Source of the DNA: Ammoniphilus oxalaticus
GTDB lineage: Bacteria > Bacillota > Bacilli > Aneurinibacillales > RAOX-1
Assembly: GCF_003609605.1 (NCBI RefSeq)
Contig: NZ_MCHY01000002.1
Location: 95,616-159,615, forward strand
Reading direction: 5' to 3'
Length of the DNA: 64,000 bases
Part shown: piece after piece, positions 25,715-33,158 of the stretch
How the letters are laid out: each line of letters begins with the position of its first letter
Numbering within the stretch: position 1 is the first letter of the stretch
Position numbers and translations under genes: made by a program
The notes under the pieces: generated by a model
What the model was told of the DNA's origin: nothing
The model's input: only the letters and a program-made list of their open reading frames with translations
The model's database searches: none

Positions 25715-25948
25715 CTATGATCTTCTTCTCCTGCGCTGCATCCGGCCCGGTTTTCCTTTTGTTAAAATACAAGGTACGCCGTAACCGATGGCTCCCGGTC
25801 GCTTCATCTTTTCGACATAGGCCATCCCTCTTGAGCATGGTTGCTTACATGCGATACACGTATCAACCGTGACAGTCTGCATGAAATGTTCCATCGGATC
25901 AACAGTCGAAGCTACCGCTTTATTTGTTCTTCTATTTTTCGGCGCCAT
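25715..25948 (-). CDS. Small cysteine-containing basic protein
   Basis: A 77-residue basic protein starts at ATG 25948 with AGGTGA 5 nt upstream. It has a disordered MAPKNRRTNKA start, a central DTCIACKQPCSRG motif with three cysteines and a fourth in GVPCILTKGKP, consistent with a small metal-binding knuckle. The C-terminus is an arginine run. I do not recognise a named family. The gene is convergent with leuD and followed by no clear terminator. Confidence 0.75.
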   Translation of the reverse strand: MAPKNRRTNKAVASTVDPMEHFMQTVTVDTCIACKQPCSRGMAYVEKMKRPGAIGYGVPCILTKGKPGRMQRRRRRS

Positions 25949-26016
25949 CCTCTTCACCTGCCCTTATTTCTCGTTCACCTCACCATATGTAACCGAGATC
26001 GTCCAGGTTCCAACGA

Positions 26017-26046
26017 AAAAAGCAGCTCACAAAAATCATGAGCTGC
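26017..26046 (-). terminator. Terminator of the FUSC-like gene
   Basis: On the minus strand GCAGCTCA/TGAGCTGC form an 8-bp stem with a 9-nt loop followed by TTTTTT. It begins at the stop codon of the gene. Confidence 0.85.
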
Positions 26047-27060
26047 CTACCATCTCCAACGCCAGGAGAGCCATCGATTTTCCTCCTCTAAATAAGGAAA
26101 ATGACCCTCTTGACTCACATATCGATTATAGCGCCGCAACCGCCTATCCATCCTTCCGAGCGCGGTTAAGATCTCCAATAAACTTTGTCCGCCGTGTTCC
26201 TCATCCGTCCGAATGTAACATTGTTTCCACCACTCGAGGTCAAGGCCAGTCCCTTTAGGTAAGGCGCTATGCGCCATCACCGCTAACACAGATTCATACA
26301 ACAATTTAATTTCTTCTTCGCTTCTCATTTGGGCTTGTTCATCAGGCCAATGGATCCGTCCATAATGTTCGGTCACGACGATAAAATCTTGTAGAATCTC
26401 ATTCTTACTCGCCTCGATGTGCAACCCTTTGTAATAGTTTTTCTTGCGCACTTCACTTTTGGACTGCTCCCGCATCCACTGTTCAAAACGGGCTGTCTGG
26501 CTAACAATCTCTTTCAATTCATTCATTTCCTTAAATCGAAACAGGCCTTCCGCTTGCCAATATGAATAGTAGACGATCAAAATTTTTAATGCCTGTTCGT
26601 AATTTCTGCGTAAATGGGTGACATACTTCGGAGGGAGTAAGACGATATTGATCAAGCCGGAAATGACAACCCCAACAAACGTGATCATAAATCGATTCCC
26701 CGAATAAAATAAAAAGTTATCAGTCGGAGCTTCCATAATAAAAATAACAGTCACGATCGCCAGTGGGATACTTTCTTTCCATTTAAATAGATTGGTTAAC
26801 GTAATCACCGTGATAATCGCCAACGACACCGTATAAAAATGAACGTCGAATAATAGCGCGACAGAAATGGCGACGACTGCCCCAACAATATTGGCCTGAA
26901 TTTGTTCGACGGCATAACGCAAAGAACGTTCATTCGTCGGCTGAATAGAAATCGCCGCAGCGACTGCGGCGAAAACAGCCGGTTCAAGCCCGAGCAATGT
27001 AGCGACAAAAAGGGAGACCATCACAGATACCGCTGTTTTGATTGTTCTTCTCCCGAGCAT
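26047..27060 (-). CDS. Aromatic acid exporter family (FUSC-like) membrane protein
   Basis: This 337-residue protein has an N-terminal half of about four to six transmembrane helices (LGRRTIKTAVSVMVSLFVAT at the start; GNRFMITFVGVVISGLINI later) and a C-terminal cytoplasmic helical domain. This is the ArAE/DUF939 layout found in Bacillus YqjA-like proteins. Such proteins are predicted exporters of aromatic or other organic acids, though few are characterised. Its gene begins 39 nt after the M16 peptidase gene on the same strand, so they may be co-transcribed. Confidence 0.8.
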   Translation of the reverse strand: MLGRRTIKTAVSVMVSLFVATLLGLEPAVFAAVAAAISIQPTNERSLRYAVEQIQANIVGAVVAISVALLFDVHFYTVSLAIITVITLTNLFKWKESIPLAIVTVIFIMEAPTDNFLFYSGNRFMITFVGVVISGLINIVLLPPKYVTHLRRNYEQALKILIVYYSYWQAEGLFRFKEMNELKEIVSQTARFEQWMREQSKSEVRKKNYYKGLHIEASKNEILQDFIVVTEHYGRIHWPDEQAQMRSEEEIKLLYESVLAVMAHSALPKGTGLDLEWWKQCYIRTDEEHGGQSLLEILTALGRMDRRLRRYNRYVSQEGHFPYLEEENRWLSWRWRW

Positions 27061-27098
27061 GACAAAAGCCTCCTATTTTTAGTAGCAAATTGGAAACG

Positions 27099-28337
27099 CT
27101 AACGCTTCTTCTTTTCCTGCGGTAATAGCGCCGTGAATAAATAGTTATCAGGGTCTAACATACGCGCAGCCACCCGCTGTACATCCGCCGCCGTTACCTG
27201 TTGAATGAGAGCCAACTCCTCTTCAGGATCGGCTGGAAGTCCCCTAACCGCCATCGCTCCCATATGGGCATTGTAAGCGCCCGCGCCCTCTAGCCCCATA
27301 ATTTTAAATCCTTCCAAAGAGTTGCGGGCAACGGTTAGTTCCTCGTCACTAACCGGATCGCGTCGAATCCGCTCCCATTCCTCCACAATGATTTTTTCCA
27401 CATCGTCAATCTTCCGATGGTCGAGTCCAACACTCACGACAAAACAACCAGACCCTAACCAAGCTTCATGAGAGCTGTCAACCGCATAAGCCAATCCTTC
27501 TTCTTCGCGAATGCGCTGAAACAACCTGGAAATCTCATTGCCGCCTAAAATCGCATTCATCACCTGAATCGGTAGACGATCGGGATCTTCAAGTCCCGGG
27601 GCGCGCGTCCCTAGCAACAACTGGGCTTGATCCACCTCACGATGATAACGTTCTATCCCCTTGATGATTTTAGATTCCGCCTGCGCTGGCTTGGGCGTTT
27701 GCGTGAACTTTCGCTTGCCTAGCTTCGCTTCTAAAATGGGCAAAATTTCGTCGGCCTCAATTCTGCCCGCAATGGAGATCGTTAGCGTTTCATCAAAATA
27801 CCAACGTTCATAAAAACCCTGAACATCGTCGCGTCCAATTGTGGCGATACTTTGTCGGGTTCCGAGAATCGGGTGCGCCATCGCATGTCCTTCATACAAA
27901 ATTTCCATGAATCGGTCCATCAGAAACTCGCCAGGAATATCATTGTACATGTCAATCTCTTCTTGAATGATTGAACGCTCCCGATCGATATCATGCGCCG
28001 GAAACAGTGGATGAAGGTACAGATCAAGCAGAATATCGAGCGCATTCTCCCATTGTCGATAGGGCACGTCCAGGGCATAGGTCGTCGTGTCGCGTTCCGT
28101 ATAAGCGTTTAGGAAACCGCCAATCTTTAGCGTATCAATCGAAATTTGCTTATAGTCTCTTTTGTTCGTGCCTCGAAACATCATATGTTCAACGAAATGG
28201 GCCAACCCTTGTTGATCGCTTGGATCGCTTTGCGAACCAACCCCAACGAGAATATCGATACATACTTTAAAACTGGTTGGAATCGTCTTGATGTAAACAG
28301 GGATCCCATTCGATAAATAGTACGTTTGAAAGCTCAT
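27099..28337 (-). CDS. M16-family zinc peptidase (PqqL/insulinase-like)
   Basis: This 412-residue peptidase has the inverted zinc motif HFVEH (His47, Glu50, His51) and the third ligand region ERSIIQEEIDMYND. A C-terminal M16C-like domain follows. Length and motifs match YmxG/MlpA-type processing peptidases of Bacilli. It is probably cytoplasmic and degrades small peptides. GAGGAGAAA precedes the ATG. It lies far from the usual dut-asd neighbourhood of the mlpA gene, so it may be a second paralog. Confidence 0.88.
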   Translation of the reverse strand: MSFQTYYLSNGIPVYIKTIPTSFKVCIDILVGVGSQSDPSDQQGLAHFVEHMMFRGTNKRDYKQISIDTLKIGGFLNAYTERDTTTYALDVPYRQWENALDILLDLYLHPLFPAHDIDRERSIIQEEIDMYNDIPGEFLMDRFMEILYEGHAMAHPILGTRQSIATIGRDDVQGFYERWYFDETLTISIAGRIEADEILPILEAKLGKRKFTQTPKPAQAESKIIKGIERYHREVDQAQLLLGTRAPGLEDPDRLPIQVMNAILGGNEISRLFQRIREEEGLAYAVDSSHEAWLGSGCFVVSVGLDHRKIDDVEKIIVEEWERIRRDPVSDEELTVARNSLEGFKIMGLEGAGAYNAHMGAMAVRGLPADPEEELALIQQVTAADVQRVAARMLDPDNYLFTALLPQEKKKR

Positions 28338-28495
28338 GTATTTCTCCTCTCTTTGAAGCTTTATTTCATCTTAGAAGAAACGAACGAATTGTTCAACTGA
28401 AAAGAAAACTACGCTCCATTTTACGCTCTGCATGTTCACAATTAAGTCAGTTTACTGAATTTTTTTAAGTGATACGATAATTTCACTACCTAATT

Positions 28496-28756
28496 GTGGA
28501 TGTTTGCAGAAGAAAGGGGGGAGTGGCTCGGTTGTTGGCAAGCCGTCATTTCATCGTGATTATCTGGGCGGTCATCTTTGTCACTCTTTCTAAAGGGGTG
28601 CAGAGTGGGATTGAAAAAGTGAGTAAATTAGCGATGCCGTTACTAATTGGTTTGTTCTTAGTGATTACGTTCCGCGGTTTGAGCCTGGAAGGAGCTAGCC
28701 TAGGTCTCAATCACTTTTTTACACCCGATTGCCGTACGAAAGAATGCAATCGCTAA
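28496..28756 (+). pseudogene. Fragment of a sodium-dependent (NSS/SNF family) transporter
   Basis: An 86-codon frame matches only an internal part of sodium:neurotransmitter symporters of the YhdH type. The block VTLSKGVQSGIEKVSKLAMP with LFLVITFRGLSLEGA following corresponds to the middle helices. Both the N-terminal sodium-site helices and the C-terminal half are absent; the frame ends shortly after a FFTPD motif with unrelated residues. It is therefore a decayed remnant. A strong RBS-like AAGGGGGGAG lies within it, so some translation is possible. Confidence 0.7.
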
Positions 28757-28785
28757 AAAACGATAACGTAGAGATCGACGGATAC

Positions 28786-28816
28786 GAGCAAGGTTAGGAT
28801 TTTTCTAACCTTGCTC
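28786..28816. repeat. 12-bp perfect hairpin after the transporter remnant
   Basis: GAGCAAGGTTAG/CTAACCTTGCTC with a 7-nt loop has no T run on either side, so it is only a possible terminator of the ancestral gene. Confidence 0.5.
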
Positions 28817-28900
28817 TCTTAGATTGGAGAAGGTTCGGCTTTCGATGAGAGACTACACGATTTTCTCCTGTTAAATCGCCCGCCTGTCTGTCGTCGAAAA

Positions 28901-29677
28901 TTACGCGATCATCGGATCGTTCACAGGTTTGTTAACCAATGAACGGATTACCTTAGCAATACCCCGGTTCCAATTGCCGTCGGAAGCATAGCGCACATTC
29001 ATCCCTTTCAACGTCGGACCGTGATAATAACGCCCGGACTCTTGCAAATAATTTTGGCTGATGAATTTGGCGACTACGTCAATCCCCTCGGCTTTCGTCT
29101 TGAAATGCTTGGCGCTTTGATACGGACTGTTATCATAGGCCATAAACCCGAATAAATTATTTTTCTCGCGACTAATTTTCGAGTTCCCCCAGCCACTTTC
29201 CCACGCGGCATGCGCGATTAAATAATAAGCATTGACCTCATAATCATTTTCCGCTTCCACAAATGCCTTACCTAAACCTTCCAGGCCTGTCCCTGCCAAT
29301 AACCGATCAGCCTCTCCCGCTGATAAACCAGAAGGCTTACGTAAATCAAGCGTTGTCACGTCTGAACTTTGCGCTTCCTGACGAAATTGACGGCGCTTAT
29401 CCGCTAATTCCTGTTGCAAAAGTAATACCCTTGACGCAGACGTGTTGTCTAGCAATAATTTTTCATGCTTGGCCTCCGCGACCAAATGCGTCTGACCCGT
29501 TTCTTGTTTCAGTTGCTCATATTGTTCATCTATCGGTTGGTCCATGATCGTCGCAATCAATTCCTTTGAAAATGCTTGTCCGAGAAGAATCGGTGGTGTG
29601 ACCTGTAGTTGTTGGGCTATGGCAGTAACTAAAAAAAGAATGGCGATCATTACAGTCGTCTTATTCATCTGGTACAA
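28901..29677 (-). CDS. Secreted N-acetylglucosaminidase-like peptidoglycan hydrolase
   Basis: This 258-residue protein has a hydrophobic N-terminal signal or anchor (TTVMIAILFLVTAIAQQLQV). A glucosaminidase domain fills the C-terminal half, with the catalytic Glu in AHAAWESGWGNSKISREKN, then NLFGFMAYD and a YHGPTLKGMN segment. This is the GH73/LytG-like pattern. A helical linker occupies residues about 40-120. The start is a TTG at 29677, 10 nt after GAGGGGAG; an ATG three codons later is poorly spaced. It likely trims cell-wall glycan during growth or sporulation. Confidence 0.85.
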   Translation of the reverse strand: MYQMNKTTVMIAILFLVTAIAQQLQVTPPILLGQAFSKELIATIMDQPIDEQYEQLKQETGQTHLVAEAKHEKLLLDNTSASRVLLLQQELADKRRQFRQEAQSSDVTTLDLRKPSGLSAGEADRLLAGTGLEGLGKAFVEAENDYEVNAYYLIAHAAWESGWGNSKISREKNNLFGFMAYDNSPYQSAKHFKTKAEGIDVVAKFISQNYLQESGRYYHGPTLKGMNVRYASDGNWNRGIAKVIRSLVNKPVNDPMIA

Positions 29678-29747
29678 AAAATTGTTCTCCCCTCTGTGAA
29701 AAAATATTGATTTCTAGTTTATATTCACAGAGGAGAAAGAATATCAC

Positions 29748-30656
29748 TTAAAAATGAGATCGGGCGATTTTCTCGCTTGGCTGCTCTTGCTCGGATAGAA
29801 ACGAGAATAAGTATGAAAGCTCACGTCCGCCTAATAGATTCTGATCGCTTAAATGACGGCCGCCTGTTTTTAATCTATTCATTTCTCGTAACGATGACTT
29901 TTGCTCGCTTTTAGCCAAAAATTGAATTTTTAATTCATTTTCCCCTTTTAATTCAGTAAACGGAAGCGTTAATTTGGGAAGAACTCTCTGTTCCGCCGCA
30001 ACCCGAATCTTCACGCTAAAATGGGAATCGTTTAATTTCCGAAGTGTTTCCCTTGACAAAAAGGGCTGCCCTTGTTCGCCAAGTTCTCGTTTAAAAACAA
30101 TCCGCCGCAACCAATTTATAAAGACGATAAACCAATGAGATGCTTGACGATAAGGCCTAAATCCGTTCTCCATTTTCGTATGAAAAACGTGATGATTTTT
30201 CCGATTGAGCTGCTTTTCAACGGGGACCAGCGTGAAACTGACACGAGCACGTTCTCCTTCTTCCAATAGGAGATGATCTGGAAAAATGACGTCACTGGAC
30301 GGCAGGGAAAACATTTGATCAAAATTTAACTTTAATTCACAGACAGAAAGATGGGCGGGGACGGCTAACGCTGTCAGATCCACGGTCGGATAAGACCAGT
30401 TTCCCCTGCTCCTTCTTTCTTTGGCGCGAGGATATTGTGGAAAATGGTTGATCAGATGTTGAGGAAGTGTCATATATACATTGTAAGGGTTTGTTCCTTC
30501 GTAAATTAAATCGATTCCAATCCTGTCCATACTCTGTCTCCACCAACGCTTCTTTTGGAGCATATAGCGGTGGACTCTTCTCCAAAACCGTTGCTGTTCT
30601 TCTCCCGTTAAATACGGCTTCGATGTCATTTGAAAAATGTGAAGAAGTTCGCTCAT
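29748..30656 (-). CDS. Hypothetical protein resembling the N-terminal domain of conjugation/HerA-type ATPases
   Basis: ATG 30656 has GGGAGGTG upstream, giving 302 residues; a longer frame lacks a site. A beta-rich body holds LSVCELKLNFDQMFSL, SFTLVPVEKQLNRK, a basic amphipathic helix near NWLRRIVFKRELG and SVKIRVAAEQ. That order recalls the N-terminal region of TcpA/HerA-like ATPases from Gram-positive integrative elements. No P-loop is present, so it is either a stand-alone adaptor or a truncated relic. I rate the resemblance as tentative. No other mobile-element gene is nearby. Confidence 0.65.
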   Translation of the reverse strand: MSELLHIFQMTSKPYLTGEEQQRFWRRVHRYMLQKKRWWRQSMDRIGIDLIYEGTNPYNVYMTLPQHLINHFPQYPRAKERRSRGNWSYPTVDLTALAVPAHLSVCELKLNFDQMFSLPSSDVIFPDHLLLEEGERARVSFTLVPVEKQLNRKNHHVFHTKMENGFRPYRQASHWFIVFINWLRRIVFKRELGEQGQPFLSRETLRKLNDSHFSVKIRVAAEQRVLPKLTLPFTELKGENELKIQFLAKSEQKSSLREMNRLKTGGRHLSDQNLLGGRELSYLFSFLSEQEQPSEKIARSHF

Positions 30657-30829
30657 TTTTTTCTGCACCTCCCTAACTATGGGTATGCAAAAAATGGCGC
30701 AATCATGTAATAGAATGTAACTAAGTTTTATGTTATACTTTTTTGCAAGGGTTCGTTTCGTTATATGTCCGCCAGGCAACATTTTCATTCTGATCGAAAT
30801 ACAAAAATACGATTAGAGGTGATGTTCAG

Positions 30830-31024
30830 ATGGAAACGCAAACACTGAGACTTTCAGACATCGTTTTATCTGTAAGGCCTGAACTCTACCAACTTCTTAC
30901 TTCACAGGAGAGGGAGCTGGAGATTGTGTTGAGGCAGGGAATTAGTACTGTACAACCCGAAGATTTACTTGAGATAATTGAAGCGAGTATAGCTTATAAC
31001 AAAGAAAACGACGCTCTTCACTAA
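30830..31024 (+). CDS. Small hypothetical protein
   Basis: A 64-residue acidic helical protein starts at ATG 30830 behind AGAGGTGATG. LRLSDIVLSVRPELYQLL and a QPEDLLEIIEASIAYN helix are its main features. A strong terminator overlaps its 3' end, which supports a real monocistronic gene. It has no cysteines, membrane segment or recognised family. Confidence 0.7.
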   Translation: METQTLRLSDIVLSVRPELYQLLTSQERELEIVLRQGISTVQPEDLLEIIEASIAYNKENDALH

Positions 31025-31050
31025 GGCGTCGTTTTCTGTTTTTGTTTTTA
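31004..31050 (+). terminator. Terminator overlapping the end of the small gene
   Basis: GAAAACGACGC/GCGTCGTTTTC form a perfect 11-bp stem with an 11-nt loop, followed by TGTTTTTGTTTTT. The stop codon lies in the loop. Confidence 0.85.
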
Positions 31051-31893
31051 ATCATTCTTTCGAAAAGAGCCGAATACATCGAATGTCTGGGTAATGTTTA
31101 CAAAAGCGTGTGAATCGGTTTGTCTGATCAACGCTTTCATCTCCGATAATTCATAACGCGAAATGACCACAAACAAAACTTTCATCTTTTCTTTCGTGTA
31201 GGCCCCTTCCCCATCCAAAATCGTAATCCCGCGATGAAACCCGATCAAAATGCTATCCCTTAATTTTTCGGCTTCTTTCGTTATAATCATCAGCGTTAAT
31301 TTGATGTGCTTCGTATGAACCGTGTCGATCACTTTACCCGCCGCATAGATCGATAACATTGTGTATAGAGCCAGGTCCCAGCCAAATAAAAACCCGGAAA
31401 TAAATACGACGATCGCATTCATAGAAGAAATCAAACTCCCTAACGGAAAATCCTTTTTTAACGTTAGAAGCAAACCGACGATATCAAAGCCGCCCGTTGA
31501 CCCTCGAAATCTGAAAATTGAACCGACGGATCCACCGACTAACACACCGCCGAAGACGGAAGCAAGCAACGGTTCCTGTGTGATCGGCTCAAGCGGAATA
31601 ATCTGCATCGAAATCGTAGTAACAACGACGGAAAAAACACTATACCCGATGAAACGCTTACCTAGTTTTAAAAAACCAAGGATGAACAACGGGACATTTA
31701 AGGCAAAAATGGTAAATCCCGTATTTAACGGCGTCGTTAACCCGATGATCATTCCGATACCAGACAAACCACCACTTAATATTTTGTTGGGAATTAGAAA
31801 TTGATTGTATGAGAAGGCAAGCACAATCGATGCAATAAAAATAACAGCCAGTCGATAAATTGGACCGATATAACACAAAAAGGAAAGATGCAT
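31048..31893 (-). CDS. YitT-family membrane protein
   Basis: This 281-residue integral membrane protein has five to six helices in its N-terminal two thirds (IASIVLAFSYNQFLIPNKIL, SGGLSGIGMIIGLTT, STGGFDIVGLLL). A soluble C-terminal DUF2179 domain (VHTKHIKLTLMIITK onward) completes the YitT layout. ATG 31893 has AGGAGA 9 nt upstream and gives the family's usual length. Transport function is unproven. Its frame upstream overlaps the end of the HRDC gene, so the two are likely co-transcribed. Confidence 0.88.
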   Translation of the reverse strand: MHLSFLCYIGPIYRLAVIFIASIVLAFSYNQFLIPNKILSGGLSGIGMIIGLTTPLNTGFTIFALNVPLFILGFLKLGKRFIGYSVFSVVVTTISMQIIPLEPITQEPLLASVFGGVLVGGSVGSIFRFRGSTGGFDIVGLLLTLKKDFPLGSLISSMNAIVVFISGFLFGWDLALYTMLSIYAAGKVIDTVHTKHIKLTLMIITKEAEKLRDSILIGFHRGITILDGEGAYTKEKMKVLFVVISRYELSEMKALIRQTDSHAFVNITQTFDVFGSFRKND

Positions 31894-31966
31894 AGATGAG
31901 TTTCTCCTAAATACTAGCTCTAAACAGAACAGAACCTTTTTATATAGCTTGTCCACATTTTGCCAT

Positions 31967-33010
31967 TTAAACAACTTCACCTTTTAAGGCGCGACTAGAC
32001 TTGTCGGCCTCGCTCCAGCTCAGATACGCCCGCACTAAGCGAATACGATTATATCGTTCACCTACTTCGCTGCGTTCAACACCCTCTTCATCAGTCCCAT
32101 AAAGTTGAGTATAGATTGGTTTGAGTCGTTCACCGCCAAGCCTCGCGACGAGTTCAGTGATCTGCTGGCGTTCTTGAATCGCAGCCACTTGTGATTTTAC
32201 ATATTCAAGCGGGTCATAACCCATCTCGGCTAATTGTTGGATTCTTTTCAAGACGATCTCCATTGAAAGATTTAACTGCTTGATCGCCTCCTCAATCGGC
32301 GTCGCCGCTTTTATCAATTGCAACAAATGTACTCTTTCATCTCGTTCTTGCTCTGTGCGAAGCTGTCTTTTTTGTTTCTGAAGTCGATGTTCGGAAATCA
32401 TCCAAAAAGCGAGTGTATCCCAGCGAACCTCCTCTTCAACCCACCCTAATGGAAAAGGTCGCGGCTGCTCATATTTCTTTGTGATTTCCAAGATCTCAGC
32501 GCCATATTGAGCCTTCCGCTGTTCGCCCACTCCAGGCAACTGTTCCAGTTGTTGGTCTTGATGCGGGATGAACGCCGCTAGAAGTGTAAGTAATTTGTCT
32601 GTCGCAATAATATAGGGGGGCAATTTATTTGTGGCGGCAGCGCTTCTGCGCCATTCTTTTAATTCTTTGTAAAGGGATGGGTTGAAATGTTGAGCCGCAT
32701 AGTAGCCCATTTTTCGGGAGAGCGTAAAACGAGGAGACAATGTTTCGAGTAAGTGGGGAATAAAAGGATTGTGGAGTTGATACCCCTGTTTGATTTTATC
32801 AAGTATGAGGGTCTCTGCGGCTTGCCAAGCAAGTTCTAAGCTCGGTCCCGCATACTGAATACTAAGTTCTTCTTCATCTGTTCCAAGAAGCGACCATTGC
32901 GTTTCAAAAGCGCCGTCTCGTTGTAGTAGCATCATTTTTCCTCGTTCCCCATGCGGCTTGTCCAGTGTGACGACGTATTCAATGTTTTCTATCATCGCGC
33001 CAAATTTCAT
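31967..33010 (-). CDS. HRDC and helix-turn-helix (RecQ C-terminal-like) protein without helicase
   Basis: This 347-residue protein has an HRDC domain at about residues 105-180 (LYKELKEWRRSAAA, LPPYIIATDKLLTLLA, LEQLPGVGEQRKAQYG). A C-terminal HTH_40-like region (about 235-310) follows, of the kind found at RecQ C-termini. No helicase motifs I-VI are present. The N-terminal 100 residues are unassigned. HRDC domains bind DNA structures, so a DNA-repair accessory role is inferred, supported by the SbcCD-like genes upstream on the same strand. Start choice is uncertain: ATG 33010 and ATG 32995 both have weak sites. Confidence 0.75.
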   Translation of the reverse strand: MKFGAMIENIEYVVTLDKPHGERGKMMLLQRDGAFETQWSLLGTDEEELSIQYAGPSLELAWQAAETLILDKIKQGYQLHNPFIPHLLETLSPRFTLSRKMGYYAAQHFNPSLYKELKEWRRSAAATNKLPPYIIATDKLLTLLAAFIPHQDQQLEQLPGVGEQRKAQYGAEILEITKKYEQPRPFPLGWVEEEVRWDTLAFWMISEHRLQKQKRQLRTEQERDERVHLLQLIKAATPIEEAIKQLNLSMEIVLKRIQQLAEMGYDPLEYVKSQVAAIQERQQITELVARLGGERLKPIYTQLYGTDEEGVERSEVGERYNRIRLVRAYLSWSEADKSSRALKGEVV

Positions 33011-33158
33011 CCTCTCTGTTCATTTGTTTCGCCGTCAAAACGGAGGCGAACACATCTTATTATACCAGAGTTAACCAATAATCCGATTGTGTTCGCGTGA
33101 CTATTCTGTGAATGAATCCAAACAAGAAGAGCGGTTCCCCGCCTCCTCTCATTTATGA

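Noticed and set aside
25657..26258. Plus-strand frames around 25.7-26.2 kb
   Set aside because: They are antisense to the small cysteine protein gene and to the 3' end of the FUSC-like gene, with poor starts.
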